A DNA stretch of 64,000 nucleotides from Sphingorhabdus sp. SMR4y (GCF_002218195.1 NZ_CP022336.1:3157001-3221000); one strand, 5' to 3'. Counted from the stretch's first letter, positions 26,210 to 36,208 are shown. Translations and numbers: made by a program. Notes: generated by a model from the sequence alone, not told the origin.

Positions 26210-26753
26210 AAGTCCCCCGAGAAAAGTTATTCCGACCTTCATAGTCTGGGAACAAATACCAAATATAACAAGATCAAAAAGGGAACATATGTCGCCAGAA
26301 AACCACGTCCTGTCTCATTTTTGTGGTGGACGTGGGTGGTTTGTTCAAAAGAGGGTCACGGCAACGCGTTTTTTGAAGCAGCGGCCTGCTCTCTCCATCC
26401 TAATTTTTTAATCACTGTTCCGCGCCAGTACGTTCGCTGTTCGAGGGCATTACGTTCCCTGAAACGCCGAATTAAATTCCCTGTTATTTTTATAGGGAAT
26501 TCACTTCATAAATCCCTCAATTAAAGGGGTTTGAGAGTGGGTCCGGAATGAAGAAAGGTGCAGAAAACTGCATTTTCCCTGTAAATTCCCTGTAAAGCAG
26601 GGATTTACAGCGTATCGCACCTGAGACTGGTTCGCGACAGACTGCGTCGCGCACCACCTTTTTTCTTCATCGCCGGACTTGATATTCGCTGCGGCTTTGC
26701 CTGAATATACAGCCGCGTGCTCCTCTGCCCGGTTTAACGGACCTTCCGCAATC
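26210..26753. other. Intergenic repeat-rich stretch between phage remnant and TonB receptor
   Basis: No supported gene. The segment holds repeated TTCCCTG elements (separate entry), several GGGAA inverted copies, and a GCGAC/GTCGC hairpin followed by a T-run (26634-26666) that could end transcription. It likely marks one end of the integrated element whose integrase and methylase remain to the left. Confidence 0.5.
26455..26612. repeat. TTCCCTG repeats with a perfect 11-bp tandem duplication
   Basis: TTCCCTG occurs at 26455, 26477, 26575 and 26586. TTCCCTGTAAA is duplicated head to tail (26575-26585 and 26586-26596), followed directly by the inverted partner CAGGGATTTACAG, giving CTGTAAA...TTTACAG arms. 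GGGAAT also occurs inverted near 26495. The arrangement resembles recombinase arm sites, iterons or an operator cluster at an element boundary. Confidence 0.6.
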
Positions 26754-29204
26754 CTAATAGGCGACGTCGACGGCGATCCGGAGCGTTCGCGGACGAAGCG
26801 GGGTCAGATAGCCCTCGCTGCCGGGAACGAACGGCGTTCCCAGAGCAAAGCGATTGCCACGCGAATCCAGCAGGTTGGTCATGGAAAGGGTGATCCCTCG
26901 CGAATCATTGCCGATCCGCGCGGCCAGGCCACTGTCCAGATAGTCCCCTTGCCCTTCGCCCAGTTGCGGGCCGATTCCGACCCGGGAAGGACCGATATAG
27001 CTGGCCCATCCCTGCAGGCGGAAATCCTCGTCACCGATGACGGTTTCATAATTGGCCGAGCCGCGCACAGCGTGGCTGGCGACATTGGGTATGCGGCCCA
27101 GTCGCCCGACAGCGGAAACCGGAACCGACGAGAGGAAATCGGTGGGGGGACCGGCCAATGTCGCCCCGGCAAGTTGCAGCCCGGTCGACAATTGGGTCAC
27201 GCGACTCTTGTTATATACCGCTCCCATTTCCAGTGACAGTCCGGTGACCGGCCTGACGGCAATGGAACCCGATATGCTGGTAATTTTGCCATCGCCGATA
27301 TTGGCGGTGGTCGGGAAGCCATTGGTGTCGATATAATCGGCCTGAATATCCCGCCAGCGGCTGTGCGAGATGGAAATCGTGGCGTCGAGGGGAGTTACGC
27401 CCTTGCGACCGAAACGCATGCCCGCGTCATAGGTGGACACATGGTCATTGCGAAAGCGCTGGACGAAGCTGCCGTCTATTGACAGCCCGCCGGGGCGGAA
27501 ACCTTCCTGATAGCGGGCGTAAAATGTTATGTTTTTCCCCAAATTCGCGAGCAGCGATGCTGATGGAAGCAGATCCTGTTCATTGCGCTTTGCGGTTATG
27601 GCGCGGCCGACTTGCGTGAGCGCGAACAGGGCATCGACATCCTCGCCATCGCCGCCGAGGCGGGCGTGGGTATAGCGCAGGCCACCGGTGGCCACGATAT
27701 CGGGCAGCAGTTCAAGCGACATCTCGCCATAGGCCGTATATTCGGTGATCCGGTTGGTGACGCCGACAATCGCCGCACGCATGTTTTCTCCGCCAAAGTC
27801 TCTTGTCTGGCGGGTCCGGTTGTCGATGAAGCTGGTGCCGACCACCCAGCCCAGCCCGTTACTATAGGGGCGAGACAGGCGCGTCTCGCTGGTCAGCATC
27901 CGGGTTGCGTTCCGTTGTTCGAAAACACGGGGCGTGTCACCGACCAGACTGGCGTCGAACCGTTCGTAGAGATTGTGATCGACATAGGCGTTGGACGACT
28001 GGAAATGGAGATTGTCCCAGTTTTTCATGACCACCAGCATCGCCGAGCCGTAGCGCGCGTTTGCGCCCTGCTCGACAAGACTGCTGCGGGTCAGCGGCGG
28101 GGCATTCTTGTCTGCATATTGGGCGTCATCGGCCTTGATACTCTGATAGATGCCACCGAAATCTACCGCCCAATTGTCGCCAAGGTCCAGGCGCAGCGTG
28201 CCGCGTCCACCCCGGATATTGGTGCGGTTTACGTCATTCAGTCCGAGCAGCGGGTTGTCGATATAGCCACCGTCGCTGATCGAATAGCCGACCAGTCGCA
28301 GCGCGTGACCGCTGTCACCGACGGGAATGTTCGCTGTGGCAGAAATATCGCCACCCGGCGCGCCATGCTGCACCAGAGAAACGCCTGCCGATGCGACAAG
28401 AGTCGTCTCGTCCGGATCGGGTGTCTTGGGGATCATGCGGATAATGCCCCCCAGCGATCCGGCGCCGTATAATGTGCCTTGCGGCCCTTCGAGAATCTCC
28501 ACGCGATCGATATCGTAAAGCCGCAAGTCGGGATCGGGTGCGTTATAGCTGAGGCGGATATCCCCGAGATATTGCCCGACCGTCGCCTGCGTCGGTCCGG
28601 TAAAGCTGGAATCGGCTATGCCTCTTATGAACAACTTGTTTCGGCCGCTGCCAAGATGGGTGGAGGATATTGTCGCCATGCGCGACAATATCGAATCCAT
28701 ACCCCGCTCTCCGCCGAATTGCAGATCGGCACCGTCCAATATGGTGACAACGCCGGCATAGTTGACATAGGGCATGTCGATCTTGCTGGCATTGACGACA
28801 ATTTCTTGGACCGGCCGTTGCTCCTCCGCTGATGGCGTCGCTTGCGCGCTGGCCCGGCGTATTTTGCGGGTTGATCGGGCCTGGCGATTGGCGTGTTGGG
28901 TGCGGGATGCCCGCCGCTCAATGCGCCAGCTGGTGGTGCCGACCCTCACAGCATGGGCATCGGTCCCGGAAAGCAAACGATCAAGGGCCTTTTGCACGCT
29001 CATCCGGCCGCGTACCGGCTTTACCGTCCTTTGCCAGAGCTTGGCGTCGGCCACGCTGATGCTGATACCCGCTTGTCGCCCCAGCAACGGGAGGCTTTGC
29101 AACAATGTTCCGCTTGGCAATTCGATCAGGCGCGATTCATCACGTGCCGCGACGGCGGTCGCGCACAAAAGCAAGAACAGGGCGGAGAACAGGCGGGCGT
29201 TCAT
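26754..29204 (-). CDS. TonB-dependent receptor with N-terminal signalling (STN) domain
   Basis: An 816-residue protein. Signal peptide (LFSALFLLLCATAVAARDES); STN/secretin-type domain at about 25-95 (IELPSGTLLQSLPLLGRQAG, KALDRLLSGTDAHAVRV); a basic linker; plug domain at about 130-245 (VEILEGPQGTLYGAGSLGGI); and a 22-strand barrel to the C-terminus (TLRIAVDVAY). STN-bearing receptors pass ligand occupancy to a FecR anti-sigma factor, which is encoded one base upstream. The ligand may be a ferric siderophore or another chelate; no biosynthesis genes are near, so it is not identified. Confidence 0.94.
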   Translation of the reverse strand: MNARLFSALFLLLCATAVAARDESRLIELPSGTLLQSLPLLGRQAGISISVADAKLWQRTVKPVRGRMSVQKALDRLLSGTDAHAVRVGTTSWRIERRASRTQHANRQARSTRKIRRASAQATPSAEEQRPVQEIVVNASKIDMPYVNYAGVVTILDGADLQFGGERGMDSILSRMATISSTHLGSGRNKLFIRGIADSSFTGPTQATVGQYLGDIRLSYNAPDPDLRLYDIDRVEILEGPQGTLYGAGSLGGIIRMIPKTPDPDETTLVASAGVSLVQHGAPGGDISATANIPVGDSGHALRLVGYSISDGGYIDNPLLGLNDVNRTNIRGGRGTLRLDLGDNWAVDFGGIYQSIKADDAQYADKNAPPLTRSSLVEQGANARYGSAMLVVMKNWDNLHFQSSNAYVDHNLYERFDASLVGDTPRVFEQRNATRMLTSETRLSRPYSNGLGWVVGTSFIDNRTRQTRDFGGENMRAAIVGVTNRITEYTAYGEMSLELLPDIVATGGLRYTHARLGGDGEDVDALFALTQVGRAITAKRNEQDLLPSASLLANLGKNITFYARYQEGFRPGGLSIDGSFVQRFRNDHVSTYDAGMRFGRKGVTPLDATISISHSRWRDIQADYIDTNGFPTTANIGDGKITSISGSIAVRPVTGLSLEMGAVYNKSRVTQLSTGLQLAGATLAGPPTDFLSSVPVSAVGRLGRIPNVASHAVRGSANYETVIGDEDFRLQGWASYIGPSRVGIGPQLGEGQGDYLDSGLAARIGNDSRGITLSMTNLLDSRGNRFALGTPFVPGSEGYLTPLRPRTLRIAVDVAY

Positions 29205-29205
29205 T

Positions 29206-30126
29206 TCAGCGGGTCAGCAACCATCCTTCATTCTGTTTTTCTCCTTTAATGCCGGCGAGCGCGGTCAGGTCGTCGATCACCCGCTGCTGGTCATGGCTGA
29301 TCAGCAGCGCGCCGCGGAACGGCAGCGATGCCACGTCGGGCGAGACATTGATTTTCAGGCCGGCCGTCCTGCCAATATCTTCGGCAACCTGCGCGATGGA
29401 TGTACCATTATAGACAAGCTGGCCCTTTCGCCAGCTACCGACGCTGAGGGCGTCGATGGCCTGCACCCGGGGCGTTCCCCCGGCATCCGAAGCCTCGATT
29501 CCGAACCCCGCATCCAGCCGGATATTTTCGCGCTCCGGATTATATAGCACCAGGCCTTCCGACACGGCTACGGTCAACGTATCGGACCGGCGAATGACGT
29601 TGAAGGCCGTCCCCATGTCGACAAGCTTTGCTTTGCCGGTCTCGACCAGGAATGGATCGCCGTCGCGGTGAACGACGTGGAACATCGCTTCGCCACTTTC
29701 GAGCCGGGCGAAGCGGGGCCGATCGTCGTCCAGTGCGATGACGGTGCCGCCATTGATTTCGATCCGGGAGCCGTCTGCCAGCGCTACCGTCCGATGCTCT
29801 CCGGCAACGGTTTCGATATGGGTGACGCTGTTATTGAGCATGCTGGTGCCGATGATACCAAGCAGTGCGGCAGCCAGCGCACCACCCAGCCATGTCCTGC
29901 GATTGGCAAAGACAGGCTGATTGGCGGTGATAATATCCTCGGCCGGTTCCGCATATTCATCAAATTCCGCGTCGCTGGCAGCCAGCCGGTCGTAAATGGC
30001 GGCATGATCAGGGTCCTGTTCCAGCCATTCGGTGAAATCCTCCCAATCGTGAAAAGCAGGATCGCGTTGGCGGATTATCCAGTCCAGTGCCTGAACTTCG
30101 ACCGCGAAGGGTGTGGCATCACTCAT
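29206..30126 (-). CDS. FecR-family anti-sigma factor / sigma regulator
   Basis: A 306-residue protein. N-terminal DUF4880-type sigma-binding segment (ALDWIIRQRDPAFHDWEDFT), one transmembrane helix (WLGGALAAALLGIIGTSML), FecR domain (VAGEHRTVALADGSRIEING, GEAMFHVVHRDGDPFLVETG), and a C-terminal STN-interacting domain (YNGTSIAQVAEDIGRTAGLK). Its start overlaps the sigma-factor stop by 8 bases. It relays the receptor signal across the membrane to the ECF sigma factor. Confidence 0.93.
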   Translation of the reverse strand: MSDATPFAVEVQALDWIIRQRDPAFHDWEDFTEWLEQDPDHAAIYDRLAASDAEFDEYAEPAEDIITANQPVFANRRTWLGGALAAALLGIIGTSMLNNSVTHIETVAGEHRTVALADGSRIEINGGTVIALDDDRPRFARLESGEAMFHVVHRDGDPFLVETGKAKLVDMGTAFNVIRRSDTLTVAVSEGLVLYNPERENIRLDAGFGIEASDAGGTPRVQAIDALSVGSWRKGQLVYNGTSIAQVAEDIGRTAGLKINVSPDVASLPFRGALLISHDQQRVIDDLTALAGIKGEKQNEGWLLTR

Positions 30127-30640
30127 TGATTTGCCCTTTCATTGCGGCAAGCGCTTTATAGACTTTGCGTAAGTCCGCCTCGACCGTGCTCAGGCTGACA
30201 CCCAGCCGGGCCGCGATGGCGCGCTGGCTTATGCCCTCGATACGAAAATAGCGGAAGGCGGTGGCTGGGCGTTCGCCGATCTCGTTGATCGTTGCTTCGA
30301 CGCGGGCCAGTTCCTCCCGCGAAATAAGCGATTGCTCGACTGATGGATTCCCTCGTCCGCTGTCTTGTTCACCCCAGGCCTTTTCGCGCATTTCGGTCGC
30401 ACGCGTGGAGCGGTAGCGGTCCAGCATGAGATTGTTGGCGGCGCGATAAAGATAGGAAAGCGGATTTGCCACAGGTCCGGGGCGTGACCTTGCGATCTGT
30501 ACCCACAATTCCTGAAACAGATCTTCAGCACTGTCCCCGGCGCCGCGAGCGAGCAGAAAGCGGATCAGCTTTTCACGATTGGCGAGCAGCACAGCTTCGA
30601 TGCCGCGTGCGGTTTCAACTTTTTTATCCACCATGCTCAT
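30119..30640 (-). CDS. ECF RNA polymerase sigma factor, FecI-like
   Basis: About 173 residues from ATG 30640 (or 30634). An in-frame extension to 30835 exists but does not resemble sigma factors. Region 2 is visible in SAEDLFQELWVQIARSR and NPLSYLYRAANNLMLDRYRS, and region 4 in EGISQRAIAARLGVSLSTVE. It forms the fecI-fecR-receptor cell-surface signalling unit with the two genes after it, and probably directs transcription of the receptor and perhaps the autotransporter upstream. Confidence 0.92.
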   Translation of the reverse strand: MSMVDKKVETARGIEAVLLANREKLIRFLLARGAGDSAEDLFQELWVQIARSRPGPVANPLSYLYRAANNLMLDRYRSTRATEMREKAWGEQDSGRGNPSVEQSLISREELARVEATINEIGERPATAFRYFRIEGISQRAIAARLGVSLSTVEADLRKVYKALAAMKGQINE

Positions 30641-30832
30641 GAACTGTTCGCTTCGGCTGTGGCGCTTGTCTGGTGCGATGCGCCTTTTGCTGAACCAGCC
30701 ATCGCAAGCGTCTCCCGCTGGCGCGATATATAGCGACCGCAATCTGTCGCGCAATAGCAGCATGAGCGGTCGAGCGGTGATCGAGGCGGGTGTAGCAAAA
30801 ATATCTGTCTCCATGTTTGTTTTGAAAGAAGG

Positions 30833-30873
30833 CAAGGGGGGTGGGAAATGGGGATATATCCTTTCCCCCCTTG
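30833..30873 (-). terminator. Long hairpin after the autotransporter gene
   Basis: CAAGGGGGG (30833-30841) and CCCCCCTTG (30865-30873) are perfect 9-bp arms; the loop contains the self-complementary GGATATATCC (30852-30861). It lies 20-60 bases after the autotransporter stop and is followed on the minus strand by a pyrimidine-rich CCTTCTTTC. It is likely a terminator or mRNA-processing structure separating autotransporter and sigma-factor transcripts. Confidence 0.55.
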
Positions 30874-30895
30874 CGCTCTCGCCTGAGCGATCTCG

Positions 30896-33800
30896 CTACA
30901 GACCGACTCGCAGGCTGGCACGTACCGCTATGGCCGCATGACTTTGCTGTTCCTCGACAGAAACCTCACCGCCGATCTGGAAGCCGGAATTGCCGGCGAC
31001 TGCGCGCAATCGTCCGATCCAGCCGCTTTTGCGTTCCTCCGGCACAAGAGTGAAGGGCGAGCCGTTTTCGAACTGGGCCACGGTGACGCCAAGAGCGCCG
31101 CCGACGATTTCGCGTCGTCCGGCCTCCAGTTCAAAGCGATACCACCCATCATATTGGTCCAGCCCGCCCAGATCGAGACCCAGCGCAACCGTCCCAGAAA
31201 CTGCAAGCTCGTCGCTTTCACGGTCGGCGACAGTCAGATCCAGCGCCTCACCACCGCCCGTTTCGGTATAGCCGTCTTCGCTCAATTTGAAATATTCAAC
31301 GGCAATTGTCGGGCGGATCGAGAAATGGCCCGAACGCATGTCACGGGCTACCGCACCGGAGGCCGACCATAAGGTGCCGTCCCAATCCGATGTCATGGTC
31401 TTCGTGATATCCTCCCCATCCAGCTCACCCACAAAATAGCGGTTGCCGTCAAAGTCGATCTTTGCGCCGGATATGCGGGCGTGGGCCAGCCAGTTATCGG
31501 AGGTCAGGCGCCAGTATCCGGCCAATTCCCATTGTTCGGACCAGACTTCATTGCCATTGCTTGCGTTATCGTTCTTGCCGTGGATGTAGCCGACGGAGGC
31601 TCCGAAATTGCCGATGCCGGTCTTGTGTTCTGCACCCGCGGATATACCCCAGCCGCCAACGTCATAGCCTGCGGTGTCGCCCACGCTTTTCGAACTGCCC
31701 CAGCCGACCTGCGCAACCCAGTAGCCCCATTTGCCCTCATCCTTGAACGGACCTTTCGGATCCGCAAGGAACCTCGCCATCGCCCGTGATCCAAGGGTGA
31801 CATTTTCGAAAATGCCGCCTTCATGCTCGGGCAACATCTGCTGCAACTGGTTGCGAAACTGTTCCTGGTCGGCAATCGCGAGAAACAGGCCTTCGACATC
31901 CTCATCGGTTTGCAGTGCTGCATAGGCTGCGGAAAAACCGCTTGCCTCGGACCGGTTGAGGCCGAGTTCCGTCGCATCCTTGCGGGCCACACTGACGATG
32001 ACCTGATTGGCATTCGAGCTGAGGGAGCCTTTGTAGAGGAAAGGCAGAAGTGCGGTTGAGGCGGTCAAATTTGTCGCGCCGGTGATGGTTCCAGCCTGCA
32101 CGACCACATGATCCCCCTCGGCGCTCTGGACATTGGACAGCTTGATCGCGAGTTTCGATCCCGTACCAAAGCTTGCGTCGCCCGATATCTGTAAAGCCGT
32201 GTCGTTGGTGCCGCCCAGCGTCACGCCGAGCACAGCATCGTCAGTGATGGCAAGCGACGCGATCTGAGCAGTGCCGATGACATCGAACGTGCCGCCCGAT
32301 GCTTTCACCGCAAGACCTTGCGCATTGGTCAGCGAGCCGGCGAAACGCGAGGTGCCGGACAGGTCCAGCATGTCCGCTCCGCCACCGAAATCTACATTGC
32401 CGTTAAACACCGATGTTCCCGCGAGTGTCAGAATATCTGCGCCTGCGCCAAATTCCGCCTGGCCCGTGTAAATAGCGTCACCAGACAGTTTGAGCTGATT
32501 ATCGCCCGCGCCGAAGTTGCTGTTTCCCCTCATGCTGCCATCGGCAATGTCGAATATGTCGTTGCCGTTGCCGAGGCGAACGTCGCCGATGATCGAGGGG
32601 GCCTTGGCCGACGCCGCTACTGCGGTCTGGCGTAAGGTGGCACCCGAGCCATTCGCCGACAGATCGATCGCGACATTGCGCCCCGATGACGCGAGCGCGC
32701 CGGTGGCAGCGATCGTACCGCTGTTTTCAAGCAGATCGACGGTGCCGGATGAATCTATAATCGCAATAGCGGTGGCATCATCGCCGCCCGCTTTTGCACC
32801 GATCGTGCCGCTGTTGCGGATGGTTGCGAGATCTGCGCCTGCGCTGATCGAAAACGCGGTGCTGATCGAAGTCGCGCTGGACCCACCGGTCGCTTCGATA
32901 GTGCCGGCATTGCGGAATTCCGGGGTCGTGGCTCCGGAGCCCAATTGAACCGCAGTTGCCGACCCGCCGTTGGAGACCGCCTTTATCGAGCCGGTTGCGC
33001 CTATGCCAATACCGCCGTCTATGGTGACGCCGCCGCCGAGCCCGCCGATTTGCAGGCCGCTGGCGTTGATGCCGCTGTAAACACCGCTGCCCAGGATGCC
33101 GCCGTCGATGATCAGGCCAAAACCTGTTCCCGTGCCGGCGATCGCGCCGATGGTCACGGCGTTGCCGGCATCGCCGATACGCATTGCGGGGGCCGCGCCG
33201 TAAGAACGGACGAGCGCAGAACCTTCCTTGGAATCCTCAATGCCGTCATCATCCTCGTCATTGTCTGTGGTGCTGTTATCCTTCGGCGGCACTGCGAGAA
33301 TGATACCGCCAGTAACATCGCCAGCAATCGACAGGGCCGGACCGCCTTGCAGCAGGTCGTCGGCGTCCAGTTTGGAACTGTCGGCGGGCGCTGTCGCATA
33401 TCGATAGCCGGTGGACTGCAGAGATCCCTGTACCACAAGCGCGCCATCGACATTGCCGTCGATACGCGCCGCTACAGCGTCAAGGCCTTGCGCGGTGATG
33501 GTTCCGGCAATCCGAACATCGCCGACAACATCTTGCAGACCAACGCCCAGCGCATTGTCACCGAGCACAGTGGTCGTGCCGTCATGCACAAAATTGCCGG
33601 TCAATGGACCGCCCAGGCGAATCCCGGCTGAGTCATTGCCTTCGATCGTGATCGTTCCGCTATTCGTGATATTGCCGTTGAAGGCGCCAGCGGTTGCGAT
33701 GCCTGTCCGACCTGTTCCGGTGGCAAAGGGGCCATCTATGTCCCCGTCATTGTCAGCATCGGTTGGGGCATAGGGTTCGTCAAGAATGATCTTGCCGTTC

Positions 33801-34102
33801 GCGCTATTGGTAATTGTACCGGTGACGCCTGCCTGTGCGAGAATGGCGGTCGCGTTGTCGGCATTGCCGATCTCTATCGTGCCGTCGTTGACCAGCGTGT
33901 TGTCGCTGTCGACGGTAACCGCAATACCCGATGTCGGCTTGATCGAGCCCGCTGAGGTGATCTTGATATCATCGGCGGCCCCACCATCGATGGTGGAGGT
34001 GCGGATCGGGTCGGTGGTGGCTGTCGCTATAGTCGTTTCCGCCTGTGCGGGGATGGCGATGACAGCGACCAGACAGGTCGACGCGAGTAGATATTTGCGC
34101 AT
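30896..34102 (-). CDS. Autotransporter with beta-helical passenger and outer-membrane barrel
   Basis: About 1068 residues from ATG 34102, which has AGAGGA six bases upstream (the frame stays open to 34150). Signal peptide KYLLASTCLVAVIAIPAQAE. The passenger is built of Gly/Asn/Thr-rich repeats typical of beta-helices (NSGTITIEGNDSAGIRLGG, NAGTIEATGGSSATS) and contains two Asp-rich loops resembling calcium sites (DADNDGDIDG; DNDEDDDGIEDS). The C-terminal autotransporter barrel follows (EGKWGYWVAQVGWGSSKSVG to AIAVRASLRVGL). It may be an adhesin; no protease triad was seen. It precedes the FecI unit in the same direction. Confidence 0.9.
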   Translation of the reverse strand: MRKYLLASTCLVAVIAIPAQAETTIATATTDPIRTSTIDGGAADDIKITSAGSIKPTSGIAVTVDSDNTLVNDGTIEIGNADNATAILAQAGVTGTITNSANGKIILDEPYAPTDADNDGDIDGPFATGTGRTGIATAGAFNGNITNSGTITIEGNDSAGIRLGGPLTGNFVHDGTTTVLGDNALGVGLQDVVGDVRIAGTITAQGLDAVAARIDGNVDGALVVQGSLQSTGYRYATAPADSSKLDADDLLQGGPALSIAGDVTGGIILAVPPKDNSTTDNDEDDDGIEDSKEGSALVRSYGAAPAMRIGDAGNAVTIGAIAGTGTGFGLIIDGGILGSGVYSGINASGLQIGGLGGGVTIDGGIGIGATGSIKAVSNGGSATAVQLGSGATTPEFRNAGTIEATGGSSATSISTAFSISAGADLATIRNSGTIGAKAGGDDATAIAIIDSSGTVDLLENSGTIAATGALASSGRNVAIDLSANGSGATLRQTAVAASAKAPSIIGDVRLGNGNDIFDIADGSMRGNSNFGAGDNQLKLSGDAIYTGQAEFGAGADILTLAGTSVFNGNVDFGGGADMLDLSGTSRFAGSLTNAQGLAVKASGGTFDVIGTAQIASLAITDDAVLGVTLGGTNDTALQISGDASFGTGSKLAIKLSNVQSAEGDHVVVQAGTITGATNLTASTALLPFLYKGSLSSNANQVIVSVARKDATELGLNRSEASGFSAAYAALQTDEDVEGLFLAIADQEQFRNQLQQMLPEHEGGIFENVTLGSRAMARFLADPKGPFKDEGKWGYWVAQVGWGSSKSVGDTAGYDVGGWGISAGAEHKTGIGNFGASVGYIHGKNDNASNGNEVWSEQWELAGYWRLTSDNWLAHARISGAKIDFDGNRYFVGELDGEDITKTMTSDWDGTLWSASGAVARDMRSGHFSIRPTIAVEYFKLSEDGYTETGGGEALDLTVADRESDELAVSGTVALGLDLGGLDQYDGWYRFELEAGRREIVGGALGVTVAQFENGSPFTLVPEERKSGWIGRLRAVAGNSGFQIGGEVSVEEQQSHAAIAVRASLRVGL

Positions 34103-34267
34103 GTAAATCCTCTTGTGAATATCGGGACATATTTCCCTGAACATCCACAAGACGGAGTCATTCAGCCGCAGCCTTGACCGGATTGAATTTTTTTCGGTTC
34201 AGTCTGTCTGGCCTGGTCGTTCCGGGCCACTGCAAGCAGTGGAGGGTGCTCGGTGGTTGCTGAGACC

Positions 34268-36208
34268 TCAGCGCATCGCTTCGGTAACAATTGCTTCGCA
34301 GTCCAGCGACTTCGGCTTTTGGATGAAAGCCTCTTTCTGTTCGTCGCTATCGCCAATTCCCAGCGCGCTGCCGATCGATTTTGTCGCCACTTTCATGACA
34401 TCGCCGAGCGAGGGTTTCTCCGCATCTCGGGCTTTACCGAGGCCGGCCACGGACACATCCGGAGCGTTCAGCGTTCCGGAGATTTTGATCGGATCGACGA
34501 TGCGCAAAGCGCTTTTCCCCTTGGCGCCGCCGCGTAATATCAGAGATACTGTTTCGCCTTTCAGGGTGATCCGTCCCTGGCCGCGTCCAATCGAGACACT
34601 GGTATCAATGGCGAGCGGTGCGGGTGTCAAAACACCGTTGCGGGCCGTGAAGCTGGCCACCAGACAGCGCAGCGGCACCCGCGCTTTCGGATTGCCGATT
34701 ATTTCCTCGACCGCGCCGCCAAGATTCTGCCCCAGAACATGTGCGGCTGTCGCGCGCACACTGCCGCCCGAAGCGACCATCGCGGCCCTGCCATCCGCTT
34801 TTTCCAAGGCGGACCGAACGGTGTCGCCGGTACCGGACAATAGTACCCGGCCCCGCATCTTTGCCGTCACGATATCGCCATTGCCGATCAGATCGGAAAG
34901 GGAAGCGCCTCTCAGTGTCAGGTCGGTCGAAAATTTCGGTGCGCCACTGCGGTGATCGACCCGTGCGGTACCAACCATTCGGCCGCTTTTCAGCACGATG
35001 ACCAGATCTGTCATGTTGAGCAATTTGTGATCCAGCGACAATTTGCCCCGCACGCTCCGGAATATCGTATCCCGCCGGGAAAGCAGGCGGTCGACGGCGA
35101 AAGTCATCTGGCCATCGGTCGGACCCATTTTGGACAGGTTGATGCGGGTGTTGGGAATGACGCGCGGGCCGATCCGCCGAGTGAGCGCCGCCGCCTTGGC
35201 AAGGCCGTCGTCGTCTGCCAGATCGTCAAAGTCCAGCGTAGCGAATTTTATGCTCGCGTCTATTTTGGTCCGGCCGCCGCGTTTCAGGACGTCCGCCTTG
35301 CCCGTCAGGCTGGACCGTCCTATCGATCCGTTCAGCGTCTCGATATACCAGTCCTTTCCCTGATGACGGATATCGGCCTGCAAATCGATCCTCTGCGTCC
35401 CGAACAGACCAGCTTCGATAATATGATCGAGATTTTTGAGAGTCGGTGCGCGTGCAGATAGCTTTGCCGTGAAGCGATCGGTGTTCAATACGCCCTGCAT
35501 TTCGCCTTTGGCCGTCAGTTCCAAAGCCGGGGACTGCAGGGAAAGCTGAAAGGGATAGCCGGCTTCGGGATCAATCCCGGCAATCGGGCCTCCGGTGAAT
35601 GCCATGACGGCCGTGGACTTTAAAAATGTTCCGCGCCCCTCAGCGCGGAGACCGTTTCGGGAGTTGACCGATATGGGGCCTTCGAGCGAGAGGCCCCGCT
35701 TGTGGTCGACATAGCTGAACCGGGAATGGGCAACATCGAGATCGGTCAGAACGGGGGCGCCGGTTTCTCGATCATCGTTGCGATTATTCCGGCCATTCCA
35801 GTTGTTGCGGCCATCCTTGTCGCGGACAAGCGCGATTTCCAGCCCCTCGACCGTGACGCGATCTGGCTTTGCGTTGCCGGTCAGAAAATCGAATACAGAC
35901 AGCCGCGCCGAAATTGATTTCAGCCTTAGAAAATCGCCTTCACCCGCCCAGGCCGGTTGCGCAACGCGAAGATTGTGGATGGTGATAACCGGAGCGTAGG
36001 AAAAGAAGCTGTCCCGGCTGACGGTGCCGATTGTCACTTCGCGATCGGCTGTGCCTTGCAACTTTTCCTTGATCACGCTTTTGAAGATGCCCGCAGGAAT
36101 GGCCCCCAGCAGCAACATAGCCGACACCAGAAGGACGAGACAGGTGAGGACGATGACCCGTGGCTTCCGACAGGGGCTTTCGCGAGAATCTTCAGCGATA
36201 CCGTCCAT
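34268..36208 (-). CDS. AsmA-family protein
   Basis: A 646-residue protein with one N-terminal membrane anchor (VIVLTCLVLLVSAMLLLGAI), then the AsmA-type start (REVTIGTVSRDSFFSYAPVI; LRLKSISARLSVFDFLTG) and a C-terminal AsmA_2 region (GRVLLSGTGDTVRSALEKAD, then RAAMVASGGSVRATAA). Family members sit in the inner membrane with a large periplasmic body and are linked to outer-membrane assembly and bridge-like lipid transport. It is an isolated gene here, in the same direction as the autotransporter. Confidence 0.9.
   Translation of the reverse strand: MDGIAEDSRESPCRKPRVIVLTCLVLLVSAMLLLGAIPAGIFKSVIKEKLQGTADREVTIGTVSRDSFFSYAPVITIHNLRVAQPAWAGEGDFLRLKSISARLSVFDFLTGNAKPDRVTVEGLEIALVRDKDGRNNWNGRNNRNDDRETGAPVLTDLDVAHSRFSYVDHKRGLSLEGPISVNSRNGLRAEGRGTFLKSTAVMAFTGGPIAGIDPEAGYPFQLSLQSPALELTAKGEMQGVLNTDRFTAKLSARAPTLKNLDHIIEAGLFGTQRIDLQADIRHQGKDWYIETLNGSIGRSSLTGKADVLKRGGRTKIDASIKFATLDFDDLADDDGLAKAAALTRRIGPRVIPNTRINLSKMGPTDGQMTFAVDRLLSRRDTIFRSVRGKLSLDHKLLNMTDLVIVLKSGRMVGTARVDHRSGAPKFSTDLTLRGASLSDLIGNGDIVTAKMRGRVLLSGTGDTVRSALEKADGRAAMVASGGSVRATAAHVLGQNLGGAVEEIIGNPKARVPLRCLVASFTARNGVLTPAPLAIDTSVSIGRGQGRITLKGETVSLILRGGAKGKSALRIVDPIKISGTLNAPDVSVAGLGKARDAEKPSLGDVMKVATKSIGSALGIGDSDEQKEAFIQKPKSLDCEAIVTEAMR

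Noticed and set aside
22596-26750. Complete prophage
   Set aside because: No capsid, portal, tail, terminase or lysis genes; only integrase, methylase and IS remnants.
30641-30835. 65-residue N-terminal extension of the ECF sigma factor
   Set aside because: It has no sigma-factor features and overlaps the region expected to hold the promoter; the start near 30640 is preferred.
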